A stretch of DNA of 64,000 bases, taken from contig NZ_BAABAQ010000020.1 of the NCBI RefSeq assembly GCF_039537505.1, positions 1 through 64,000 on the forward strand, written 5' to 3'. The position numbers were made by a program, and so were the translations under genes. Source of the DNA: Streptosporangium oxazolinicum. Lineage in GTDB: Bacteria > Actinomycetota > Actinomycetes > Streptosporangiales > Streptosporangiaceae. A model generated the notes under the pieces. It searched no databases. It saw only the letters and a list, made by a program, of their open reading frames with translations, and was not told where the DNA came from. Below are positions 56,375 through 63,552 of this stretch, piece after piece (the stretch's first letter is position 1; each line of letters begins with the position of its first letter).

Positions 56375-57807
56375 CGGGCGTTGTCCGGTGGCGGCGGCTG
56401 GGAGTCCAGTTCGCCGCCACCCCCGTTCCTGGCCACGACGTCAAGGCCGACCGGCGCCTGCCGGGCGGGGAGTGGCAGCCGCGCGACTGGCACGGCAAAT
56501 GGGTGCGTGTCGGCTACCGGGTGCGTGTCGCCGGTGTGGGCCGCATCGGCACCGTCCACCGGGTGGACGGGCCGGGTATCGTCACCGTCACCTGGGACGA
56601 CGGCGCTCAGACCCAGATCGGCTCCTCGCGGCTACGCGTCGTCGGCAAGCCCGGCGTCGCCGCCCGGCCTCCGAGCCCTGCCCGGTACCCGGTACCGGCC
56701 CCCGAGGCAACCCCGGACGGCGCGGACACCTACTTCGCCCGCGACGGCGGCACCTCGGACGCGTGGCTGCGCCGCGAGGACGGCGGCATCGCCGGCTACA
56801 TCCGCTACAACACCGCCGACCCGAACAGCATCAGCCGGTACGAGATCGGCCGCGGCGGCGACCCCTTGGACGGCAACGCCTGGTGGGAGCAGGTCGAGGC
56901 GCTGCGCCTGGCTGAGCGGCAGCCACCGCCGGTCAAACTCCTCCCGCCACCGCGGCGCACTCCGCCGCCCGTCGAAGACCTGCCCGACATCGACGACCTA
57001 GTTCCCCAGTTCGACACCAATTTCGAAGACGACGGGGACCAGCACGAGGAAAATGCCCACAGGGTGCTTTCTGACCTTCTGCCGGGGTTGGAGTTCGCCG
57101 GGTTCACCCTCGGCGAGCTGACGTGGGTGGACGCGCAGTTCGAACCGGACCCCGATGACCCCGATGGAGAGTTCATGTCGGCGCCGTACTCGCTGGCGTG
57201 GTCGGTGCCGATCTTCCGGGGCAGCGAAAAGGTCGGGCTCACCACCCGCATGTTCGGCCGCGACATGGACAGCGGCAACCTGTACGTCGAACACAAGGTT
57301 TTGCAGTTCGACAACGCCAGCGACCAGGGCAACGGGTTCGCGCCGGCGTGGAACAGTTGGCTGGAGAAGTGGTATCGGGCCAACGACCTGGAACGCATCC
57401 AGGTGAACACTGGGTACGACATCGGCGGCTACGCCTGGGCCCGGTTCGGGTTCGGGTTCGCCGATGAGCGCAGCTTCCTGCACATCATGGACCGGTTGAG
57501 TCACCAGATCGAGGAGTACAAGCAGTGGCTCGCCGACACCGAGAACGACCCCGACGTCACCGACGCGGAGTATCACGCCCGGGTCGCCGAGCTGAACGAG
57601 GCGCTGCAACTGATCAGGGACGGCGTGTCGGCGCTCATGCGGTGGCGGGCCAGTGACGCGGAGTGGGATGAGGAACTTCTCCCATCGGCGTATCGTTTTT
57701 CTCAAGTCGGCCGCCGAAGTGCCGACCAGGACCCGAAAACCGATCCGTGGATCGGAGCGAAGGCGATGTTCGGATCCCAGTGGCGAGGAAGGAAGTGGCT
57801 GCGATGA
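56371..57807 (+). CDS. Head-cluster protein with SH3-like and GNAT-like regions, 478 aa
   Basis: GTG 56371 overlaps the previous stop. Residues 35-95 form an SH3/KOW-like unit (WHGKWVRVGYRVRVAGVGRIGTVHRVDGPGIVTVTWDDGAQTQI) like those in the giant protein. Residues about 225-370 resemble the polyvalent N-acetyltransferase-like domain seen beside MuF proteins (VEHKVLQFDNASDQGNGFAPAWNSWLEKWYRANDLERIQVNTGYDIGGYAWARFGFGF). The C-terminal part is helical. Enzyme activity is not shown. Confidence 0.6.
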   Translation: MTGVVRWRRLGVQFAATPVPGHDVKADRRLPGGEWQPRDWHGKWVRVGYRVRVAGVGRIGTVHRVDGPGIVTVTWDDGAQTQIGSSRLRVVGKPGVAARPPSPARYPVPAPEATPDGADTYFARDGGTSDAWLRREDGGIAGYIRYNTADPNSISRYEIGRGGDPLDGNAWWEQVEALRLAERQPPPVKLLPPPRRTPPPVEDLPDIDDLVPQFDTNFEDDGDQHEENAHRVLSDLLPGLEFAGFTLGELTWVDAQFEPDPDDPDGEFMSAPYSLAWSVPIFRGSEKVGLTTRMFGRDMDSGNLYVEHKVLQFDNASDQGNGFAPAWNSWLEKWYRANDLERIQVNTGYDIGGYAWARFGFGFADERSFLHIMDRLSHQIEEYKQWLADTENDPDVTDAEYHARVAELNEALQLIRDGVSALMRWRASDAEWDEELLPSAYRFSQVGRRSADQDPKTDPWIGAKAMFGSQWRGRKWLR

Positions 57808-57974
57808 GCAGAGAGCAGTCGGTCGCGTACGGCCAGCTGGCCACGCAGGCGGAGGCTGACGGCACCCTGGACACCGAGGAGTTCCACGCGCGAGCGCGGG
57901 AGATCCTCGGCGTGCCCGAGCCGGGCACCGCCCCGGCCCGGGTGCCCTACACGCGGGCGGGCCGCCCCGTCTGA
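57804..57974 (+). CDS. Small hypothetical protein, 56 aa
   Basis: ATG 57804 overlaps the previous stop. MSREQSVAYGQLATQAEADGTLDTEEFHARAREILGVPEPGTAPARVPYTRAGRPV has one amphipathic helix, then a Pro-rich tail. It could be a small head component. Terminator follows. Confidence 0.55.
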   Translation: MSREQSVAYGQLATQAEADGTLDTEEFHARAREILGVPEPGTAPARVPYTRAGRPV

Positions 57975-57985
57975 CCTGACACATC

Positions 57986-58027
57986 CCGAAGGGGGCGTTG
58001 CGCCGTACGGCGCAACGCCCCCTTCGG
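57986..58027. terminator. 42-bp perfect palindrome terminator
   Basis: The arms 57986-58006 and 58007-58027 are exact reverse complements (centre GCCG/TACGGC). A bidirectional terminator is likely, ending the IPT/TIG transcript before class B copy 7. Confidence 0.85.
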
Positions 58028-58045
58028 CGTCTCCTGAGCGGAGAC

Positions 58046-58074
58046 GGACACTAACCCCTTCCGGCGCTCACGCT
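58046..58074 (+). promoter_or_regulatory. Class B promoter, copy 7
   Basis: -35 GGACAC (58046-58051), TAACCCC, -10 CACGCT (58069-58074). CTGACCAGCCA (58073-58083) pairs with TGGCTGGTCAG (58105-58115), sequestering the GTG 58104 of the protease gene. Confidence 0.75.
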
Positions 58075-58103
58075 GACCAGCCAACCGACGTAAGGGGGCC
58101 GGT

Positions 58104-59867
58104 GTGGCTGGTCAGGCAGTGCTGGAGCTGGAGCGCAAGAACGCGGTGGCGACCGTGCCCACGGGGGTCATCGCCGCCCTGGACGAAGGCGTCGTCGAGG
58201 CCATCGTCTCCATCACGAACCACGTCGATAACGTCGGCGATCTCATCCTGCCCGGGGCCTATGAGGAGTCGCTGCGCACCCGCACCCCCAAGGGCCTGTT
58301 CTCTCATGACGACAAGGTGTGGGTGGCGCGCACCGAGGAGATCGTCGAGCTCATGCCCGGCGATCCGCGACTGGTCGCGGCGACCTCCGGCGGCAAGCCC
58401 TGGCCTGCCGGAGCAGGCGCGCTGTGGGTCAAGGCCCGCTTCAACCTAGACACCGTCGCAGGCCGGGAGGCATTCTCGAACGTCAAGTTCTTCGGCCGTG
58501 AGCTGGAGTGGTCGATCGGCTACCGGGTGCCGACCGGGGGGTCCAAGCGCGGCCGTGACGGGGTGCGCCGCATCAAGCAGGTTGACCTGTTCGAATACTC
58601 GCTGGTGATGTTCGGGGCCGCGTCCGAGACCCGCACCCTGTCGGTGAAGTCCCACCCGTGGCAGGAGAGCAAGGCCGACCGCTCCGACGCCGGGCCGGGG
58701 GTGATGGTCGCGTTGATGCTGCCGCCGGAGCTCGCCGAGCAACTGGCCGTCGCCGACGGGCTGCCCGCCACCGACTTGCACGTCACCCTCGCCTACCTCG
58801 GCAAGGGCCTGGACGAGGAGCAGCTGACGCTGGCGGCCGACACGGTCAGCGCCGTCGCCGCAAGCGCGGCGCCGCTGGCCGGGACTATCGGAGGTCTGGG
58901 CGCGTTCCCGCCGGGGGATGACGGGGTGCCGGTGTTCGCCACCGTGGACGTGCCCGGCCTGGAGGTCCTGCGTCAGGCCGTCGTGGACGCCCTGAAGGCC
59001 GCCGGGTTGCCGGTCGCTTCCGAGCACGGCTTCACCCCGCACACCACCCTCACCTACCTGAAGCCCGGCGAGCCGTTGCCGGCGCCGCTGCCCGCCCGTG
59101 AGGTGTCGTTCGCAGAGGTCGTGCTCGCCCAGGACGACCAGCGCACCGCGTTCCCCCTCGGCGCTGCTTCCCCCGGTGTGGGCAGCGAGTGGGACACCCT
59201 CTTCAACGAGACGGCCGAGGAGGCGAAGAACTACGGGTTGGACGTCGCCCGTGCGGCTGGCTACCCGATCCCGATGTCGTTCGAGGAGATCCGCGTCGCC
59301 ATCTGCAGCGCGTTCGACGCCTGGTCGGGCGGCTGGATCGACGGCAAGTACGTGTCAGTGCTGGCGACGTTCTCCGACGTGGCGATCGCGTGCGTGAAAC
59401 ATCCTGACGACACGGAATCGTTCTACCGGGTGCCGTGGTCCTTCACTGAGCAGGGGTGGGTGCGGATCGGGGAGCCGATAGTGGTGACGGTGTCGGTCAC
59501 CGGTATCCCGGATGGAGCCCCGCTGGCGGCGATGCTGGAGGACGCCGCCGCGGCCGTCAAGCATTCGGGTCTGGAACTGGAGGTTAAGGCCGGGCGGGTG
59601 CTGTCGGCGCCGAACGCGAAACGGCTGAGGGCGGCGGTGGCCAGCCTGCTGGCCGTGCTGCGCGGTGCGGGCCTGGGACTGGACGACCTGGAGGAGGAAC
59701 GCGACCAGTCCCAGGACACCGAGGAGTTGCCGCTGGAGGCGACCATCCACCCGGACTCGACCGCCCCCAGCGCCCTGCCGTCGGAGATGAAGGGGTTGGT
59801 GTTGACGCAGGAGGAGCTGGACGCCGCCGCCGACATCGAGGCCTTCCTCCAGGAGTGCGCGGCATGA
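58104..59867 (+). CDS. Prohead protease fused to 2H phosphoesterase, 587 aa
   Basis: GTG 58104. Residues 25-180 are an HK97-type prohead protease with His68 in LFSHDDKVW and Ser137 in ELEWSIGY, the catalytic pair. Residues about 200-330 hold two HxT motifs, His226-Val-Thr in LHVTLAYLG and His313-Thr-Thr in PHTTLTYL, about 87 apart: the hallmark of 2H phosphoesterases (LigT-like). The rest is a helical, acidic C-terminus. The protease would mature the capsid. The 2H domain may hydrolyse 2'-5' or cyclic nucleotides. Confidence 0.88.
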   Translation: MAGQAVLELERKNAVATVPTGVIAALDEGVVEAIVSITNHVDNVGDLILPGAYEESLRTRTPKGLFSHDDKVWVARTEEIVELMPGDPRLVAATSGGKPWPAGAGALWVKARFNLDTVAGREAFSNVKFFGRELEWSIGYRVPTGGSKRGRDGVRRIKQVDLFEYSLVMFGAASETRTLSVKSHPWQESKADRSDAGPGVMVALMLPPELAEQLAVADGLPATDLHVTLAYLGKGLDEEQLTLAADTVSAVAASAAPLAGTIGGLGAFPPGDDGVPVFATVDVPGLEVLRQAVVDALKAAGLPVASEHGFTPHTTLTYLKPGEPLPAPLPAREVSFAEVVLAQDDQRTAFPLGAASPGVGSEWDTLFNETAEEAKNYGLDVARAAGYPIPMSFEEIRVAICSAFDAWSGGWIDGKYVSVLATFSDVAIACVKHPDDTESFYRVPWSFTEQGWVRIGEPIVVTVSVTGIPDGAPLAAMLEDAAAAVKHSGLELEVKAGRVLSAPNAKRLRAAVASLLAVLRGAGLGLDDLEEERDQSQDTEELPLEATIHPDSTAPSALPSEMKGLVLTQEELDAAADIEAFLQECAA

Positions 59868-60211
59868 GGTGGTGGACGAGGCGCTCCCGCCGCGCCGGGC
59901 CGTCCCGGGGGCTGCTGGCCGAGCAGTTGGCCGCCACGAGGGAGGCGTTGGCCGATGCCGAGGCCGAGGCCGCGCTGATGCGCGGGGAGCGGGACCGGGC
60001 ATGGGAGCAGGTCGCCCGGCTCACCGCGCGCCTGGACGCCGCGGACGCCGACGCGCTGCGCGCTGAACGCGACGATCTCGCGTTGGCCAACGCCGTCCTG
60101 CGCTCTGGCCTGGCGTCCGGGAGCCGTGAGGAGCTGCTGCGCGAGCGGGAAACCAACGCCCGTCTGACCGCGCGGCTGGCCGCTTTGCAGGACGGCGTGG
60201 TCACCCTCTAA
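59864..60211 (+). CDS. Coiled-coil protein, candidate scaffold, 115 aa
   Basis: ATG 59864 overlaps the protease stop (ATGA). Nearly the whole chain is one charged coiled coil (LLAEQLAATREALADAEAEAALMRGERDRAWEQVARLTARLDAADADALRAERDDLALANAVLRSGLASGSREELLRERETNARLTARLAALQDG). Small coiled-coil proteins between prohead protease and capsid are often scaffolds. It converges with the 60208 gene. Confidence 0.6.
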   Translation: MRWWTRRSRRAGPSRGLLAEQLAATREALADAEAEAALMRGERDRAWEQVARLTARLDAADADALRAERDDLALANAVLRSGLASGSREELLRERETNARLTARLAALQDGVVTL

Positions 60212-60792
60212 CGGCGGGTGTAGGCGATGACGTCGCGCAACCCCTTGCCGAGGGTGCGGGGAGGCAGATCCCACTGGGCCTGCTGGCCGGCGGTGTCGGT
60301 GTAGACGAGGACGCCGCCGGCCGCGGGCACGTCGAACGTCTCCACGTACACGACGGAGTTCTCAGGCTGGATGTCGGTGTCGGTGACCGTGGGCACGTTG
60401 CCCGACCACGGCACGGCCGAGGTGTTGCCCTGGATGCGGTTGACGGTCTGGCCGTCGCCCTTCCAGGAGAAGCCGCCGCCGTCGCCGAGCGACGGCACGT
60501 GGTCGGGGGCGGTGGTGGAGGCCACGCGGATCGCGACCGCCAGGAACCACTTGGTGTGCGGTCTCACGTCGCCGGTGCCGCGCCAGTAGAACACCCCCGT
60601 CGGGGTGGCCATCAGCAGGGAGCCGTTCGCCCCCTTGACACCTGCGGTGCTGCCCCAGGGCAGCGTCGCGGCGATCGCTGGCGCGGACGCTGCGGAGGGC
60701 TGCGTAGTTGGAGCGTTCCCGGAGCCGGTGGCCTCGGCGGCGCATCCGGTGGTCAGCAGGACGGCCAGCAGGGCGGTGGCGGTGCGGCGCAT
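60208..60792 (-). CDS. Lipoprotein, minus strand, 194 aa
   Basis: ATG 60792 with AGGGGAG upstream. It begins MRRTATALLAVLLTTGCAAEATGSG: a signal peptide with lipobox LLTTGC, then a Ser/Thr/Pro linker and a beta-rich domain (TGVFYWRGTGDVRPHTKWFLAVAIRVASTT...NSVVYVETFDVPAAGGVLVYTDTAGQQAQWDLPP). A secreted membrane-anchored protein in the head cluster and facing leftward looks like a moron gene, perhaps involved in superinfection exclusion. Function inferred only from position and export. Confidence 0.75.
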   Translation of the reverse strand: MRRTATALLAVLLTTGCAAEATGSGNAPTTQPSAASAPAIAATLPWGSTAGVKGANGSLLMATPTGVFYWRGTGDVRPHTKWFLAVAIRVASTTAPDHVPSLGDGGGFSWKGDGQTVNRIQGNTSAVPWSGNVPTVTDTDIQPENSVVYVETFDVPAAGGVLVYTDTAGQQAQWDLPPRTLGKGLRDVIAYTRR

Positions 60793-60861
60793 GAACTCCC
60801 CTTTGGTGTGGCGGAACGGGCGCGTTGGGCGTCCCCCGACGATCACCGAGCGCACCTCGGG

Positions 60862-60891
60862 ACCCTAGCTGACCTGCGGTTGGAACCGCAC
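60862..60891 (-). promoter_or_regulatory. Possible promoter of the lipoprotein gene
   Basis: On the minus strand TAGGGT (60867-60862) is a good -10. GCGGTT-gg-AACCGC (60876-60889) is a palindrome between it and the poor -35. The rightward class B copy 8 lies 25 bases away. Confidence 0.45.
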
Positions 60892-60916
60892 GAGAACCCC
60901 TGAAGTGATCGGAGGC

Positions 60917-60945
60917 TGACACAAACCCTCACCGAGGCTTTCCAT
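60917..60945 (+). promoter_or_regulatory. Class B promoter, copy 8
   Basis: -35 TGACAC (60917-60922), AAACCC, -10 TTCCAT (60940-60945). CGGAGG precedes. In the leader CCCGGTGCTGA (60965-60975) can pair with TCAGCACCcGGG (61001-61012), which covers the G-rich ribosome binding region of the capsid gene. Confidence 0.75.
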
Positions 60946-61023
60946 GCTCCTCAGATCGGACGTCCCGGTGCTGACCGGGCGAGCGACCGCAACGTCAATC
61001 GCATCAGCACCCGGGGGGGCACC

Positions 61024-62349
61024 GTGCCTACGGTCACCGACATCAACAAGCGCATCAACGAGTACACCACCCAGCTTCAGGTGAAGACCGCCCGTCTGAA
61101 TGACCTGTCGAACTCGATTCCCGACGAGACCGGCAGGGGTCACCTGGTCGTCTCCAAGGAGCAGGGCGACGACTACCGAAAGACCCTCGCCGAGGCCAAG
61201 GAGCTCAAGCAGCTCATCGAGGACACGAAGGCTCACCTCGACATCGAGCAGTTCCTGGATGCGCCCGACTCCGTGCCGTACGCGGCCCGAGACGCGGCCA
61301 TGACCGCGTCCGGCACCCAGTACAAGTCGCTGTCGGAGGCGTTCTTCGCGTCCGAGGCGTGGGGGGAGATGAAGGAAGGCAACTTCCGCCAGCTGGGCGG
61401 TGTCGCCGACTTCGAGCAGGGCCTGTTCTCGTTCGAGCGCAAGGACATCTTCAGCCTGTCCGCGGGACAGCACACCACGACCGCGTTCGGCAACGCCGAG
61501 AACGTGGGCCTGGCCGAGCGGCAGCGCCGCCCCGGCCGGGTGCGTGACCTGTTCCCCGCTGAATCCACGCAGGCCAACATCCTGTACGGCATCAGGCAGG
61601 TCGGTTTCACGAACAACGCCAAGATCGTGCCCGAGCGTGAGCAGCCCAACGGCGGCCCCGCCCTGGGCAACAACAGCGACGTGTTCGGTCTCGCGCCGAA
61701 GTCCGACATGCAGTTCGTGCCGTACACCGCGCCGATCGTGGAGATCGCGCACCTGCTGCACGTCCACAAGAACACCCTCGCCGACGAGTCGCGCCTGCGC
61801 GGCATCATCGACCGCGACATGGTGGACGGCATCAAGATGAAAGAGGATCTTGAAATCCTCTACGGCACGGGCACCGGCGACACCCTGACGGGCCTGTGGA
61901 ACCAGTCCGGCGCGCAGGAGTTCACCGGCGCCGCTCCCGACATCGCGATCAAGTCGCTCCAGCTGCGCCGCTCGGCCACGATGGCGATGCTCGCGTTCTA
62001 CGAGGCTACGGGCGTGGTCCTGCACCCCAACGACTGGGAGCAGATCGAAACCGAACGCGGTTCGGACGGCCAGTACACGATCGCGGTGTCCGTCGCGGTC
62101 GGCGGCGAGAAGAAGGTCTGGCGGATGCGGGTGGTGGACACCTCCGCGATCAACCAGGGCACCTTCCTCACCGCCGCGTTCGGCTACGGCGTCAAGCTCT
62201 ACGACCGGGAGAGCGTCTCGGTGCAGGCGAGCACCGAGACCGGCGACGCGTTCAGCCGCGGCTACGTGGTCCTGAGGGGTTCCGAGCGGATCGGCATGGC
62301 CGTGGACCGTCCCGAGAGCCTCATCTTGGGCACCTTCGCCACCCCGTAA
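61024..62349 (+). CDS. HK97-type major capsid protein, 441 aa
   Basis: GTG 61024 with GGGGG upstream. The N-terminal 80 residues are a charged helix (TDINKRINEYTTQLQVKTARLNDLS; YRKTLAEAKELKQLIEDTKAHLDIE), the delta domain that the prohead protease removes. The rest carries HK97-fold blocks: LRGIIDRDMVDGIKMKEDLEILYGTGTGDTLTGLWNQ, FYEATGVVLHPNDWEQIETERGSDGQY, MRVVDTSAINQGTFLTAAFGYGVKLYDRESVSVQAS and the C-terminal SERIGMAVDRPESLILG. Normal length. Confidence 0.92.
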   Translation: MPTVTDINKRINEYTTQLQVKTARLNDLSNSIPDETGRGHLVVSKEQGDDYRKTLAEAKELKQLIEDTKAHLDIEQFLDAPDSVPYAARDAAMTASGTQYKSLSEAFFASEAWGEMKEGNFRQLGGVADFEQGLFSFERKDIFSLSAGQHTTTAFGNAENVGLAERQRRPGRVRDLFPAESTQANILYGIRQVGFTNNAKIVPEREQPNGGPALGNNSDVFGLAPKSDMQFVPYTAPIVEIAHLLHVHKNTLADESRLRGIIDRDMVDGIKMKEDLEILYGTGTGDTLTGLWNQSGAQEFTGAAPDIAIKSLQLRRSATMAMLAFYEATGVVLHPNDWEQIETERGSDGQYTIAVSVAVGGEKKVWRMRVVDTSAINQGTFLTAAFGYGVKLYDRESVSVQASTETGDAFSRGYVVLRGSERIGMAVDRPESLILGTFATP

Positions 62350-62439
62350 TACGTGCCCGGGGGAGGAGATATTCGGGGGGGTGTCTCCTCCCCCTGGGCG
62401 CCCACGTCACACCGTCAGCGCGACCTGAGGGGCTTCGCC

Positions 62440-63027
62440 GTGCCGGACCACGACCTCATCTACCGGGCCCGGGTGCTGCACGCCCCGAAGTACGGTGCGA
62501 CCGCGCACCTCGATCTCGGGTTCGGCGTGCACCACTCCACCCGCATCCACCTGTCGGCGCCGGGCCGTCCCGGCTGGCGGCCAGTGCGTGAGTGGCTGGA
62601 AGAGCGCGGCGGGAACACCCTGCTGAGGATCCAGTCGTGCGGTGGCCGCAGCCGGCCACGCGCGGAGGTCCTCGACGGAGAGCCGCCCTACAGCTACTTG
62701 CTGCGGGAGGCTGTGGTGGTGGACGGCGACACCCTCCAGGTGGAGGTGATGTTCGGGTTCGGCGTGACCTTCAGTACGAGGGTGCGGCTGGCCGGGCTGA
62801 ACGTGGAGGAGAAGAACACCCCGCGTGGGGCGGAGGTCGCCGACTGGGTGCGCTCTTGGGTGGAGGCGCAGGGCTTCGGGCTGGTGATGTCCACGGTCAA
62901 GGACCGGCGGGAGAAGTACGGGCGCCTCTTGGCGACCTTGCACGGCTCCGACGGTGGGCCGTCGTTGAACGAGGCGCTTTTGGCGGGCGGGATGGCGCGC
63001 CCGTATGACGGTGGCCGCCGCTCCTGA
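62440..63027 (+). CDS. Thermonuclease-like (SNase) protein with tandem domain, 195 aa
   Basis: GTG 62440 with GAGGGG upstream. The C-terminal half is an SNase domain: VVVDGDTLQVEV (Asp of DGD), RVRLAGLNVEEKNTPRGAEVADWV (Arg, Glu), STVKDRREKYGRLLATLHG (Arg) and LNEALLAGGMARPYDGG. The N-terminal half (YRARVLHAPKYGATAHLDLGFGVHHSTRIHLSAPGRPGWRPVREWLEERG) repeats the pattern but lacks the DGD and catalytic residues, so it is a decayed duplicate. A nuclease right after the capsid gene is unusual. Confidence 0.75.
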   Translation: MPDHDLIYRARVLHAPKYGATAHLDLGFGVHHSTRIHLSAPGRPGWRPVREWLEERGGNTLLRIQSCGGRSRPRAEVLDGEPPYSYLLREAVVVDGDTLQVEVMFGFGVTFSTRVRLAGLNVEEKNTPRGAEVADWVRSWVEAQGFGLVMSTVKDRREKYGRLLATLHGSDGGPSLNEALLAGGMARPYDGGRRS

Positions 63028-63036
63028 AACGGAGCC

Positions 63037-63065
63037 TGACACTAACCCCCTCGCACCTGCATGGT
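63037..63065 (+). promoter_or_regulatory. Class B promoter, copy 9
   Basis: -35 TGACAC (63037-63042), TAACCCCC, -10 CATGGT (63060-63065). GAAACGGAG precedes. ATG 63073 lies 7 bases after the -10: leaderless. Confidence 0.8.
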
Positions 63066-63072
63066 GCGCGGC

Positions 63073-63552
63073 ATGGATGACACCTCACCGATCACTCTCG
63101 ACGAGGCCGCCCGCTTGTACACGGAGGAGGGGTGGACGCTGCGGCGTCTGGCTCCCCGGGCCGGGTGCGCCCATCAGACCCTGCACACCCGGCTGAGAAA
63201 CGCGGGTGTGACCATGCGGACGCTGAACGCCCCGCGGGCTAAGCGGTTGCCGGAAGCCAAGCGCGAGCAGATCCGCCAGGAGCTGCGCCGCCAGCCGATC
63301 GCTACCTGGGTGGCGCGCAGCACGGGGGTATGCGCTCCCAGCGTGCGCGCTCTGGCCGCCGAGGACGGCACCGCGCTGGCCGATGGCCGGCTGTGGAGTC
63401 CCGTGGACCGGCCTCTGGTCGTGGCGATGCGCGGCGACGGCATGACCATCCACGAGATCGCGCGCAGGACGGGCTGGCACTGGAACACCATCTGGCGGAC
63501 CCTGGACCGGGCCGGCCTGACGCGGAGGATCGCGCGCCGTGCCACCGCGTAA
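63073..63552 (+). CDS. Repeat-HTH protein, leaderless, 159 aa
   Basis: ATG 63073 is at the transcription start. The chain holds about three HTH units, each of the type LxxLYxxxGWTLxxLAxxxGxxxxTLHxRLxxAGV: residues 8-45, 65-100 (RQPIATWVARSTGVCAPSVRALAAE) and 115-150 (MTIHEIARRTGWHWNTIWRTLDRAGLTRR). The next gene has the same layout, so these arose by duplication. DNA binding is likely; a role beside the capsid gene is unknown. Confidence 0.65.
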   Translation: MDDTSPITLDEAARLYTEEGWTLRRLAPRAGCAHQTLHTRLRNAGVTMRTLNAPRAKRLPEAKREQIRQELRRQPIATWVARSTGVCAPSVRALAAEDGTALADGRLWSPVDRPLVVAMRGDGMTIHEIARRTGWHWNTIWRTLDRAGLTRRIARRATA

